Source: Elymus sibiricus
Lineage: Eukaryota; Streptophyta; Magnoliopsida; Poales; Poaceae
NCBI GenBank assembly: GCA_039707655.1
Contig: CM077675.1
Span: forward strand, 416,949,162 to 417,013,161
Direction: 5' to 3'
Length of the DNA stretch: 64,000 bases
A program made the translations under genes and the position numbers. This document shows, piece by piece, positions 39,553-51,821 of this stretch (positions are counted from its first letter, which is position 1; every line of letters starts with the position of its first letter). The notes beneath the pieces were generated by a model, which was not told the DNA's origin, did no database searches, and worked only from the letters and a program-made list of their open reading frames with translations.

Positions 39553-41118
39553 TGATACGTCTCCAACGTATCTATAATTTTTGCTTGTTCCATGTTGTTA
39601 TATTATCATTCTTGGATGTTTCACAATCACTTTATAGCAACTTTGTATCATTTTTTGGGACTAACCTATTGACATAGTGCCAGTTGCTATTTTTGCTTGT
39701 TTTTTACTTCGCAGAATATCAGTACCAAACGGAGTCCAATTGCGATGAAACTTTTTGGAGATTTTTTCTGGACCAGAAGACACCCAGTGGGCCAAAGAAG
39801 TGGCAGAAAGGTGGGCCGTGGAGGCCACAACCCACCAGGGGCGCCAGGGGCCCCCCGCCGCGCCCTGATGGGTTGTGCCCTCCACGGGACCCCCTCCACC
39901 GCCTCTGATGCCTATAAATACCCAAATATTCAGAAAACCCTAGAGGAGTCGACGAAAAACACATCCAGCCGCCGCAAGTTCCAGAAGCCTCAAGATCCAA
40001 TCTAACACCATCACAGAGGGGTTCATCTTCTTCATAGGTGCCTCTCCGATGATGCGTGAGTAGTCCACCATAGACCTACGGGTCCGTACGCAGTAGCTAG
40101 AAGGCTTCCTCTCTCTCTTTTGATTCTCAATACAATGGTCTCTTGGAGATCTATTTGATGTAAACTTTTGCAGTGTGTTTGTTGGGATCCGATGAATTTT
40201 GAGTTCATGATCAGTTTCTATCCATGAATATTATTTGAGTCTTCTTTGATCTCTTATATGCATGATTACTTATAGCCTCGTATTTCTTCTTCGAATCTTT
40301 GGTTTAGTTAGGCCGACTAGATCGATTTTTCTTGCCATGGGAAGAGGTGCTTTGTGATGGGTTCGATCTTGCGGTGTCCTTTCCCAGTGACAGAAGGGGC
40401 AGCAAGGCACGCATGTATCGTTGCCATTAAGGATAACAAGATGGGGTCTATTCCTACATGAATAGATCTTGTCTACATCATGTCATCGTTCTTATTGCAT
40501 TACTCCGTTTTTCCATGAACTTAATACACTAGATGCATGCTGGATAGCGGTCGATGTGTGGAGTAATAGTGGTAGATGCAGGCAGGAGTCGGTCTACTTA
40601 TCTTGGACGTGATGCCTATATAATGGATATTGCCTTGCATATCGTCATGATTATTTGATCTTCTATCAATTGCCCAACAGTAATTTCTTCACCCACCGTG
40701 TGCTCTACTCATGAGAGAATCCACTAGTGAAACCTACGGCCCCCGGGTCTAATTTTCCAACATATTGCTTTCCGATCTATCTTTTTGCTTCCTTGTTTTC
40801 AGATCTATTATACCAAAAACCCAAAAATATATTGCTGCACTTTTTGTTTGCCCTTTTTATTTTGAGTTCTTGAGAGATATATCTCTCCTATCTATCATTA
40901 CCTAATCTATCTTTTTACCGTAGAGAGATTGACAACCTCTCTTTCGCGTCGGGTTGCAAGTATTTGTTATTTGTGTGCAGGTGCTGCTTATTAGGTGGTG
41001 GTGATCCTCCTACTGTTTCGATACCTTGGTTTCATAACTGAGGGAAATGCTTTCCATTGATGTGCTGCATCATCCCTTCCTCTTTGGGGAAATACCGACG
41101 CAGTCTCAAGCCACGTCA
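39553..41118 (+). repeat. 5' LTR of element C
   Basis: It is 1566 bp, begins TGATACGTCTCC and ends AAGCCACGTCA. It resembles its own partner at 49494-51067 more than the LTRs of B; for example both carry AGGCAGGAGTCGG where A and B have AGAATCGTTTCGG. Confidence 0.92.
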
Positions 41119-41355
41119 AAGGAAATTTCTGGCGCCGTTGCCGGGGAGGAAGCGGTCTCTTCTACGTGCCAATCTCTGGCGCCGAGGAGACACCATCATC
41201 ATCTACCAGGTTCCTAATCACAAATCTCATCTCCTCGCAATTACATTATTTGCCATTTGCCTCTCGTTTTCCTCTCCCCCACTTCACCAATTTACCGTTT
41301 TATTCGCCCTCTTTTTCATTTGCCTTTTTCTCGTCAGATCTCTTGCCTTGTCATT

Positions 41356-42170
41356 ATGGCTAGTTCTTCCTTTATTGCGTGTACTCCCGATAATGAGGTT
41401 CTTAATTTTAAGCAAAGGGGAGGGGAGAACCTAAAAGATGCTTGGTATAGGATTTGCAATGCTCATAATAGTTCTATCCATAAGCAATCTACCGTTGTTC
41501 TTCTTCACAGCCTTTATGTGGGTATCACCACTTGGTATAGATTCGTCCTTGATACGATTACCGGTGGAAATTTCTTGATGTGTCCATCTTTGGATGCTTT
41601 TAATGCTTTGGGAAGTTTAGTGGGATCACCACCTCTTATTATCAATTAAACAACTTTAACTCTTGAACATGTTATGAAGAGATTATATGCTATTGAAAAG
41701 AATATGATTACCAAAGTCCATCTTGAAGATTTGGATAAGAAAATGCATAATCTTGCTAATAAAATTGGGGCTAAGGCGGGAGATGCCTTTAAATTGCTAA
41801 AGCAAAAGAAACCGTAGTTAATGAAAGGGTAGAAGAGAATCCTTACCGGATTGATAAGTTGGAAGAGATTTTTATTAACTTGGGTTCGGCTTTTTCTTCT
41901 GTCAAAACTATTGAAAAAACTCCCATAAAAATTTGCAAAACCTCGCCAATCACTAAGAACAAAGTTGCTACATCTAATGGCCACAAGGGAGATCTTAAAA
42001 TGATTAGTATTCATCCCGACTTTGTTGAAATAGTAAGAGACCCTATTTATAAAAATGAATTCTTTGGTATTTTTCCTAGAAGTGTTGTCATTGAGAGCAT
42101 GCATTCTAAATCCGTGAAACATTCTAGATGTGTGATTGAAGAGTTGAAAACCAAAGATGATAATACTTGA
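41356..42170 (+). pseudogene. short divergent Gag-like frame of element C
   Basis: It starts MASSSFIACTPDN at 41356. NFKQRGGENLKDAWYRI, LYVGITTWYR and DTITGGNF line up with the C-terminal half of the Gag core in A and B (NFKQ, YAGL, GGTF), so this is a distant Gag relative without the N-terminal half. A TAA at 41647-41649 and a frameshift near 41815 break what looks like one frame of about 270 codons. The distal part includes HPDFVEIVRDPIY and ends KTKDDNT, the tail also found on the protease of A. No protease motif is present. Confidence 0.7.
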
Positions 42171-43542
42171 AACTATGCGTTATGCCTAGCAAGGGGTGTA
42201 AAACGATAGCGCTTGTTGGGAGGCAACCCAATGAATAAATTTATTTTTGCTTTTTCCTTTCTGTTTTTTAGTGTTGACACAATTATGCCTCTGTTATGAT
42301 TGTGTTTTTATGGTTTATTTAGTGTTTGTGCCCAGTAGAGCCTTTAGGATGATTCATAAGATGAGTAGAAGCGATGCTGAATCTGAAACAGAAACTTTGC
42401 GTCCAGTGTTCAAATTTACATTTTTTACTGGAACGTGATCTTGAGCTGAAATTTTAACACAGTGTTTCTATACAAATTCTTTACGTTGTCCTAATGTTTC
42501 AAAAAATTTAGATTTACAGAAGTATTGTTAGAGTACAAATTACTACACACTGTTCTGTTTAAGACAGATTCTGTTTTCGTTGCATTGTGTGCTTGTTTTG
42601 ATGAATATATGGGTTATATTGAAGGGTATGAGCCACGGTAAAGTTAAAATACAGTAGTTATAATGCATTAACAAAATATGAATGGGTTTGCAACAGTACC
42701 TAAAGTAGTGATTTGCTTTATTATACTAACGGATCTCACGAAGATTTTGTTGAGTTTTGTGTGATTGAAGTTTTCAAGTTTTGGGTGAGATCACGATGGA
42801 TGAAGGAATAAGGAGTGAAAAGAGCCTAAGCTTGGGGATGCTACAGCACCCCCAAGATATATCCAAAGAGAAACAATCAACTAAGCTTGGGGATGCCCCC
42901 GAGTGGCATCCCCTCTTTCTTCTAACGACCATCGGTATTTTACTTGGAACTATATTTTTATTCGTCACATATCATGAGTTTTGCTTGGAGCGTCTTGTAT
43001 CATTTGAGTCTTTGCTTGCTTTGCTTGTTAGTTTGTCACTTGTATCCTTGCTGGACACACCTATTTGGGAGAGCCAAAATTATGCTATGATTTGTTAGAA
43101 TTGCTCTCTATGCTTCACTTAAAAAAATTTGAGCTATAGAATTGCTCTAGTGCTTCACTTATATCTTTTTGAGCACGGTGTGCTTGGAAATTTTTGTGGA
43201 AATACTCTCATGCTTTACTTAGATTAATTTGAGAGTTAGTAAATTTTGAACAAACCCTCTCATGCTTCACTTATACCTTTTTGAGAGATAAAAACTTTAT
43301 GCTCATGTGCTTCACTTAAATTTGTTTGAGCTTGTCAAAAGCAATGGCAATATATGAAACTAGTCCCAAAGTGATAGATATCCAAGGAGGATATAATAAA
43401 AACTTTCATGAAGATCATTGGATAAATTAAATTTGATTCCTTGTAATAGTTTTGAGACATGATGATAGTAATATGTGAGTCATGTTTGTGAGTAATTATG
43501 CTTTAGTAGGAATATTGGTGTCAAGGTTTGTGATTCCCTATG
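42171..43542 (+). other. 3' noncoding interior of element C, left of the D insertion
   Basis: No gene seen. It holds polypurine-tract-like words (about 42828, 42884), the conserved stem-loop (42889-42913) and the hairpin array (43103-43331). The interior resumes at 48371-49493. Confidence 0.7.
43103..43331 (+). repeat. five-hairpin array of element C
   Basis: Five units with paired arms GCTC/GAGC, GCTC/GAGC, ACTCTC/GAGAGT, CTCTC/GAGAG and GCTC/GAGC, each around a CTTCACTT- or CTTTACTT-containing loop. This is the best-kept copy of the array. Confidence 0.62.
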
Positions 43543-46500
43543 TGTCACGCCCAAGATGCGATCCTATCCTTATTTTGGCACGAGGGCCTCGACAAGGATA
43601 GAAGCGCATCTCGTCGTTTCGCAAGAATGGATATCATTACAAGTACATGTAAAGAAGAGATGAGTATATGGAATTGGCTTACACTCGCCACAAGCTACAT
43701 CTATATCACATCAATACAACAACATATCCAAACATCATACAGAAGAGCAGGGTCCGACTACGGACGAAAACAAACGATAAAATGACATCCATCCTTGCTA
43801 TCCCAGGCTGCCGCCTGGAACCCATCCTAGATCGAAGGAGAAGAAGAAGGAGAACTCCAAATCAAACAAACATCGCGCTCACGTCAAAGCATCGAATTAC
43901 CTGTACCTGCAACTGTTGTTGTAGTAATCTGTGAGCCACGGGGACTCAGCAATCTCATTTCCAAGGGTATCAAGACTATTAAAGCTTAATGGGTGAGGTA
44001 AGGTTAAGTGGTGAGGCTGCAGCAAGCACTAAGCATTTATTTGAGTGGCTAACTTACGAGTACAAGAATAAAGGGGGATGATTGTCGAATAAGCGGACGT
44101 GAACTAGTAATGATCACTAAGTGATCCTGAACACCTACTTACGGTCAAACATAACCCCACCGTGTTCTCTCTCGGATCAGAAATTCACGAGAAGAGACAG
44201 TCATGGTTACGCACACGGTTGTTGTATTTTATTTGAGTTTACTTTAAGTTTGCTATGACCGGGTGTTAAACAAAGTTTCCAAGTTGCCACGTAACCGCGG
44301 GCACGACTTTCCGAAAGATTTAACCCTGCAGGGGTGCTCCAACTCATCCATCACAAACTAACCACACGCCGTGGGAATAACCTCGACCACGAATCCCGTG
44401 ATTTCCTAGGAAATTCCATTGGAAAATCTCAACCTCGAGATAGCCCAAAGTATCAGAATTCCTCGCACAAGACGTTCGAGAAATGTAAAACAAGTCCAGC
44501 AAGGCCGCCCGGCGTGTCGACGATCCCGATAGGAGTCGCGTATCTCGTTCTCAGGACACGACGGATGAGCGATGGTTACCACGCCAATCACCGAGTTGCC
44601 CCGGGTAGCGTTAATAAGCTGCTCTGGGTTGGACCAACACTCATGAGGAGCACTGGCCCGGGTTGTTGATTAAGGATCCTCGGGTTAATTACTCCCTATG
44701 CAGGTTTATTAGTTATTAGGCAAATGTAGTACCAATGTTGGGCCTTGCCAGACAAGTTTTATCCTAAAACAAAAATCAAGGGGGTCTCCATAACAACCCC
44801 GAGCATGTTAGGAGCGCTCAATTATGGAACATAACACCAGTACACAAGTAACTAGGGCGGCAAGAGTGGAACAAAACACCGAGCAAAAGGCCAAGCCTTC
44901 CACCCTTTACCAAGTATATATGTGCATTAAATTAAATAGCAATAATATTGTGATATAACAAAATATCCATGTTGCACATGGAAGAACTTGCACCTGCAAC
45001 TAGAAACGCTATAAGAAGGGCTGAGCAAGCGGTAACATAGTCAAACAATGTTTTGCTGGGATGTGGAGGGGTTAGAGGCTTTTCATGGCAATTTGGGAGG
45101 CTTGACATACGAGTGGTAGGTAGCGAGACAGCGATAGAAATGAGACATCTAGCATGGCAATGATAGTAATGGTATCCAGGGAAATGATCATCGTGCCTGA
45201 GATACCGCTTGGAAGAAGATCGAGTCCATGAAGAAGACGAACCAACGTAGTCGAACGAATCCTCACACTCCGAACGTTTTCGGAACTCTATCGAGAAGAA
45301 GCAATCCGAAAACAACAATCAACACATGATCAACACCACAACATATGCATGACATGATGCACAACAAGGATGATGCATGTTATGCATGACATGACAAAGC
45401 ACAACAATCAATTCCTACACATTAAGTGAAGCTCAATATGCATTGAGTTGCATATTGACGAAACTCCACATTTGTATCCTTTAATTCACTCTCGTTTATG
45501 TACTCATCAATATTAAATGTTGTTTAACATGGCAAGAGGTGAAACATAAGTAAACTAGACATCTAGGCATATTAAATGAGGCCGGAAACAACATATAGCA
45601 TTTCCGAAACGACCCCATATGTTAATCTCGAAATTGGTCCAGATCTGAACTAATCATGTTTTATATTTGTTAAACAGCAAAACAAAATGCACCCTGTGAT
45701 TCTACTCGTCATTCTAGTCGATTTACATATATAGATCATATAAAACGGAGCTACGGCCTAAAAGATATGACCATCACAAGATAATATGCCATGAATGCAA
45801 AATGTATGCAAACATCAACCATAAACATTTCAAATCATGAATTAATCAAGATATTATGAAACTACATGAAATTCTAGGCAAGTTTCATATATGGCATGTC
45901 CAAAACGGAGCTACGGTTCAACCACAACAACCAACACAAGTTTGGGTATAATCTGCCCAAAAACAGCAGATAGCATATTGCACACATGAAAACAACAAGC
46001 TACAAGATTCTAAAATGCACAAACTAAGCATGGGGCAGTAGCATATAACACACACTTCATTTCATCTTCACATATCATACTCAAAAGAGTCATGGATCAC
46101 ATGATAGGAAGCTCACAACATGGCAATAAAATATAACAGATTATGACTTAGTGAAAATAACAGTTTTTAGCATAGCAGATTTTCATGGAGGCATATTGGC
46201 AGCAGTAAAACTATATGCTACAGGGAATATTATGGCATGAAAATTAACAGCATGGTAGTAGACATGATGCACTACAATTCACTCCATGGTGGCAAGGTCT
46301 AATTATGCCTAGAAACATGGCTAGCATCAACACAACATGGCATTATGAAGAAAACAGATTCTCAGACTTAGTGAAAATTAGAGTAGACATGTGCAGCAGT
46401 TTTTTAACAGATTGACATATTGAAGAACAGAATTAATTATGATGCTAAACCTATTCCTGCAAGCTATTGGCACAACATGATAGGCAACAACATGCTTAAC

Positions 46501-48370
46501 AAAAGACTCGTTGGTGGCAACCACAAAAGACTCCTAGATCAATAGCAAATCACATGGAAACACAGCAACAAAATATTCCAGATTCCAGACTTGGAAATAT
46601 TTATACCCCTCAAAACAGCACATTTTTAAGACATGATGGCAGCAAGAAAACAACATCTAAACATGGATTATCATGGCAAACAAAAAGACCAAGGGCTAGT
46701 GCACATGTCAAAGGGCATTTCTCATGTTTGCAACTATTCCAAAATATGCATGGATTAAATCACGCTAAAATAACAAAAGGGCATCACCGAAAAAATAACA
46801 TGGACGCAAAATTCCTCAAATGACAAAACTAATTGCACAGATGGATTCAATGAATTTTTCTACCCCGAAAACATGTATAACATGCATATGGTACTGTATA
46901 AAATGTGCCACAAATAATTATGCAAAAATAGTTGTTTTTCTGCTGAGCGCCAGTTAACTAAATAGCGCACGGGACGTTAAATGAGTAGGCAGCGGGGATT
47001 GGCCGGGGAGGCTCACCATGGGCTCTTGGGTCCGACTCGAGGCAGAGGAGGTTGGGCCCGGCGAGGCCGCCTAGGCGCTGGGCCTAGCCCACGCGGTGGA
47101 GCGAGCGGTCAACGGTCGAAGGGGATCGACCGCTCGGGTCGTCGTCTCCCTCCCGAGCGGGAGGCCATGGCGGTGCAGGGTCAACGGCGAGGTCCCCCGT
47201 CGCGGATCCAGACGGAACCAGCGGGAACGGGGAGATCCGGGCTGGAGGAGGCCGGATCCGGCGGGTCCCGGCGGCGGCGAGGGCCGAGGCGGCCGGCGGT
47301 GGAGCTTCGGGGCCATGGCAGCGGGCGAGGTTCTTCCCTAGACAGAGAAGAGAGAGGCGAGGTGAGAGCGGGGAAGAGAGAAACGAGAGGAGAAGGGGCG
47401 GCGAGGTCCTCAACTCCGGCGAGGGGCGGCGCTCCGGCGAGGTCCCACGAGCGGAGCTCCGGCGCAGGGATCGGGATCCCTCGATCCAGACCAGGCGCGA
47501 GGCTGAGCGGGGCTAGCGGGGCGCGGACGAGCGACAGCGGGCTCGGTCGGGCCCGGGAGGGCCAGAACCGGGCCTCTGCGGGCCTCGGTGGCTGGGGAGC
47601 CTGCAGGGGCGACGTGGCGTGCCCCGATTGGCTGCGGTTGGCGGCTGTGGCGGCGCTGGGTGGTGCTAGCGGCGACAAGTGGCGGCGCGCGAGCGGCCGG
47701 CACGGAAAACGATGCAAGGCCGGCGGCTGCTGCGAGGTTGAGGCTAGTCTAGGGTTTTTTGGCCAAATTTGGACGTGGGGAACGTCCATTTATAGGCAGG
47801 GATGGCCAGGGTTGGGGTTTTGCCCGTTTTTGGACCGTTCGATTTCGATCGGACGGTCCGGAAGCGGAGGGGCTAGCTGGGCTATGGTGGGCTGTGTAGA
47901 AGGGGTTGGGTCAAGAAGAGAGGGAGGTTTGCGTCCGTGACAGAGTTTTAGAAAACCGAAAACGTCCGACGAATAAACCGACGACGGCGCCGCTACGGTC
48001 GACCGTTCGGGTATCAAACGGACTCTGATTGCGACGAAATTTGACAGGCGGTCTACTTATAATATAACAAGACCGCATGCCAACTTTTAACCCAATCCGA
48101 GAATGTTTTTCGCGCACTTTTAAAAACAACATTTTAAACGATGCCACGAGCGCGTGTGTGTGTGGCTGGTCTCAAAACGGTCAACGACAAGAACGGAGAG
48201 AGCCGGCGACTACGAACGGATGCGGTTTTTGAAAAATGATGGCAACGGAGTTGCCGATGCTATGCAGATGGTGCGAATGATGCGATGCTGAATGCGACAA
48301 ACAAACGAATCACACGATGAGAATGGAAAACAACGGGAATCTTCTGGAGCGTCGGTCTCGGGCTGTTACA
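43543..48370 (-). mobile_element. element D: 4.8-kb solo LTR, LARD-like
   Basis: The termini TGTCACGCCC and GGGCTGTTACA form the usual TG...CA ends and are flanked by a perfect 5-bp duplication CTATG (43538-43542, 48371-48375). No second LTR or interior is present, so it is read as a solo LTR. Its length recalls the multi-kilobase LTRs of Triticeae large retrotransposon derivatives (Sukkula/Erika group), from memory. A TATA-like CCTATAAATGG on the minus strand (47787-47797) and a GC-rich segment downstream of it suggest minus orientation. Confidence 0.8.
46981..47797 (-). promoter_or_regulatory. promoter and GC-rich leader within element D
   Basis: On the minus strand a TATA-like CCTATAAATGG is followed by about 0.8 kb of GC-rich, CT-rich sequence resembling a grass 5' leader or first exon. 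Open frames run on both strands (for example 46981-47940 plus, 47181-47789 minus), as expected from composition; none is recognised as protein. The rest of D is AT-rich. Confidence 0.4.
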
Positions 48371-49493
48371 CTATGCAAGTACGAAAGTCAATAGTTATGC
48401 AATGAAATTACATCCTACTTATGGTGCATTATTCGGTGTTAGTTATGGTCAATGCTCACTTATGTGAATTTCCGTTTCTTGGTTTGGTTGCTTCTCAATC
48501 TATTTGCTAGCCTCCATTTGTACTAAGTAGAAATAATACTTGTGCATCCAAAATCCTTAAATCCAGTTTTGCCTTATGAGTCCACCATACCTACCTATAT
48601 GCGGTATTTCCGTGCCGTTCCAAGCAAATTTGTATGTGCCATCTCTAATTTTCAAAATAAACTTCTCTTTTGTGTGCTCATACCGCTCATGAAACGGTGG
48701 GGAGTGTCCAATATTTTTCCATGTTAGATGTGTTATTCTCAAAATGAGTTTTTATTCACTTGTCATTGCACGAGAGTGCGGCGGTAATAGGGATGCCCAT
48801 TCCCGAAATGAAAAAGAAAAATATATTTACTTTATGTTGTAAAATAATAAATTCCTTGGAAAGTGTTGGTATGGAAGGCAACCGTTCATACGGCTCGCCA
48901 TGGAATGTGAAAGAATGGTGGAAAAAGGAATAAACTTTATTTTCTGTTTGCAAACCGCCTATGATATATCTAGCATGGAAAGTATCGTGAGCTACTTTTT
49001 CGTTTTCGTTGACAGGAAAGGCATGCCACCCAAAATATTTTTCTCTCTCAATTTAAAACTTTGAGCTCTGGCACCTCTACAAATCCCTACTTCCCTCCGC
49101 GAAGGGCCTATCTATTTACTTTATGCCATTTTTATTTTTTACTTTGAGTCTCCATCTTCTCTTATAAAGCACCAACTAGGGGGCACTTGAGCATTGGGTG
49201 AGCTAATATTTGAGTGTGTTTCATGAATGGATCAATGATTGAGCATGATGGGCTAGGGATAACTTTCTTTAGTGTTGATATTTTGAAAGACATGGTTGCT
49301 TGTTGGCATGCTTGAGTATTGAAGTCATTATGTTAAAAACTAGATTATTGCTTTGAATCAACTAAAATTCCAAATGTCCATGCTACAAAGAAAAAGAAGA
49401 TGAGATGAACATGTTAGGCAGCATTCCACATCAAAAAATCTGTTTTTATCATTTACATACTCGAGGACGAGTAGGAATTAAGCTTGGGGATGT

Positions 49494-51067
49494 TGATACG
49501 TCTCCAACCTATCTATAATTTTTGCTTGTTCCATGCTGTTATATTATCATTCTTGGATGTTTTACAATCACTTTATAGCAACTTTGTATCATTTTTTGGG
49601 ACTAACCTATTGACATAGTGCCAAAGTGCCAGTTGCTATTTTTGCTTGTTTTTTACTTCGCAGAATATCAGTACCAAATGGAGTCCAATCGCGATGGAAC
49701 ATTTTGGAGATTTTTTCTGGACCAGAAGACACCCAGTGGGCCAAAGAAGTGCCAGAAAGGTGGGTCGTGGAGGCCACAACCCACCAGGGCGCGCTAGGGG
49801 TCCCCGGCGCGCCCTGATGGGTTGTGCCCTCCACGGAACCCCCCTCACCGCCTCTGACGCCTATAAATACCCAAATATTCAGAAAACCCTAGGGGAGTCG
49901 ACGAAAAACACATCCAGCCGCCGCAAGTTCCAGAAGCCTCAAGATCCAATCTAACACCATCACGGAGGGGTTCATCTTCTTCATAGGTGCCTCTCCGATA
50001 ATGCGTGAGTAGTCGACCATAGACCTACGGGTCCGTAGGCAGTAGCTAGATGGCTTCATCTCTCTCTTTTGATTCTCAATACAATGGTCTCTTGGAGATC
50101 TATTTGATGTAAACTTTTGCGGTGTGTTTGTTGGGATCCGATGAATTTTGAGTTCATGATCAGTTTCTATCCATGAATATTATTTGAGTCTTCTTTGATC
50201 TCGTATATGCATGATTACTTATAGCCTCGTATTTCTTCTTCGAATCTTTGGTTTAGTTAGGCCGACTAGATCGATTTTTCTTGCCATGGGAAGAGGTGCT
50301 TTGTGATGGGTTCGATCTTGCGGTGTCCTTTCCCAGTGACAGAAGGGGCAGCAAGGCACGCATGTATCGTTGCCATTAAGGATAACAAGATGGGGTCTAT
50401 TCCTACATGAATAGACCTTGTCTACATCATGTCATCGTTCTTATTGCATTACTCCGTTTTCCCATGAACTCAATACACTAGATGCATGTTGGATAGCGGT
50501 CGATGTGTGGAGTAATAGTGGTAGATGCAGGCAGGAGTCGGTCTACTTATCTTGGACGTGATGCCTATATAATGATCATCGCCTTGGATATCGTCATGAT
50601 TATTTGATCTTCTGTCAATTGCCCAACAGTAATTTGTTCACCCACCATATGCTATACTCATGAGAGAAGCCACTAGTGAAACCTACGGCTCCCGGGTCTA
50701 CTTTTCCAACATATTGCTTTCCGATCTCTCTTTTTGCTTCCTTGTTTTCAGATCTACTATACCAAAAACTCAAAAATATATTGCTGCACTTTTTATTTGC
50801 CCTTTTTATTTTGAGTTCTTGAGAGATCTATCTCTCCTATCTATCATTACCTAATCTATCTTTTTACCGTAGAGAGATTGACAACCTCTCTTTCGCGTCG
50901 GGTTGCAAGTATTTGTTATTTGTGTGCGGGTGCTGCTTATTAGGTGGTGGTGATCCTCCTACTGGTTCGATACCTTGGTTTCATAACTGAGGGAAATACT
51001 TACCATCGTTGTGCTGCATCATCCCTTCCTCTTTGGGGAAATACCGACGCAGTCTCAAGCCACGTCA
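49494..51067 (+). repeat. 3' LTR of element C
   Basis: It begins TGATACGTCTCC after the tract AAGCTTGGGGATGT and ends CACGTCA. It is 1574 bp. Confidence 0.92.
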
Positions 51068-51072
51068 CGGTG

Positions 51073-51816
51073 TCCTCTCCCAGTGACAGAAGGGGCAGCG
51101 AGGCACGCATGTATCGTTGCTATTAAGCATAACAAGATGGGGTCTATTCCTACATGAATAGATCTTGTCTACATCATGTCATCGTTCTTATTGCATTACT
51201 CCGTTTCTCCATGAACTTAATACACTAGATGCATGCTGGATAGCGGTCGATGTGTGGAGTAATAGTAGTAGATGCAGAATCGTTTCGGTCTACTAATCTT
51301 GGACGTGATGCCTATATAATGATCATCGCCTTGGATATCGTCATGATTATTTGATCTTCTATCAATTGCCCAACAGTAATTTGTTCACCCACCGTGTGCT
51401 ATACTCATGCGAGAAGCCACTAGTGAAATCTACGGCCCCCGGGTCTACTTTTCCAACATATTGCTTTCCGATCTATCTTTTTGCCGCTTTTGTTTTCATA
51501 TCTATTATTCCAAAACCCAAAAATACCTTGCTGCACTTTTTATTTGCCTCTTTTATTTTGTGTTCTTGCGAGATCTATTTATCCAATCTACTACACCTAA
51601 TCTATCTTTTTACCGTTGAGAGATTGACAACCTCTCTTACGCGTCGGGTTGCAAGTATTTGTTCTTTGTGTGCAGATACCGTTTACATAGCGTTGTGTGG
51701 TCCTCCTCCTAGGTTCGATAACCTTGGTTTCATAACTGAGGGAAATACTTACCGTCGCTGTGCTGCATTATCCCTTCCTCTCTGGGGAAATACCGACGCA
51801 GTCTCAAGCCACGTCA
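51073..51816 (+). repeat. 3' LTR of element B, right part
   Basis: It continues the B LTR after the CGGTG duplication and ends AGCCACGTCA at 51816, followed by ACGCC. Confidence 0.92.
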
Positions 51817-51821
51817 ACGCC

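Larger units (their letters stand above)
39553..51067 (+). mobile_element. element C: LTR retrotransposon nested in the 3' LTR of B, with an alternative Gag-like frame
   Basis: It is flanked by a perfect duplication CGGTG (39548-39552, 51068-51072). LTRs are 39553-41118 and 49494-51067. The primer site is at 41130-41147. LTRs, leader and 3' noncoding part match A and B, but the coding region is different and short (41356-42170). A 4.8-kb solo LTR (D) is inserted in the noncoding part. Confidence 0.95.
32350..51816 (+). mobile_element. element B: Gypsy-type LTR retrotransposon, split by element C
   Basis: It is flanked by a perfect duplication ACGCC (32345-32349, 51817-51821). The 5' LTR is 32350-33924; the 3' LTR is 38717-39552 plus 51073-51816, interrupted by element C. 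The 5' LTR now begins TA and ends CC instead of TG and CA. The primer site differs from A's by one inserted base. The interior encodes Gag and protease only. Confidence 0.95.

Noticed and set aside
46981..47940. A 319-codon plus-strand frame in element D.
   Set aside because: Composition-driven openness in GC-rich sequence; no motif, and the opposite strand is equally open. The promoter evidence points to the minus strand.
43543..48370. Reading element D as a DNA transposon because of its similar inverted ends (TGTCACGCCC / GGGCTGTTACA).
   Set aside because: TG...CA termini and a 5-bp duplication are standard for LTRs, and short inverted ends are normal in them.
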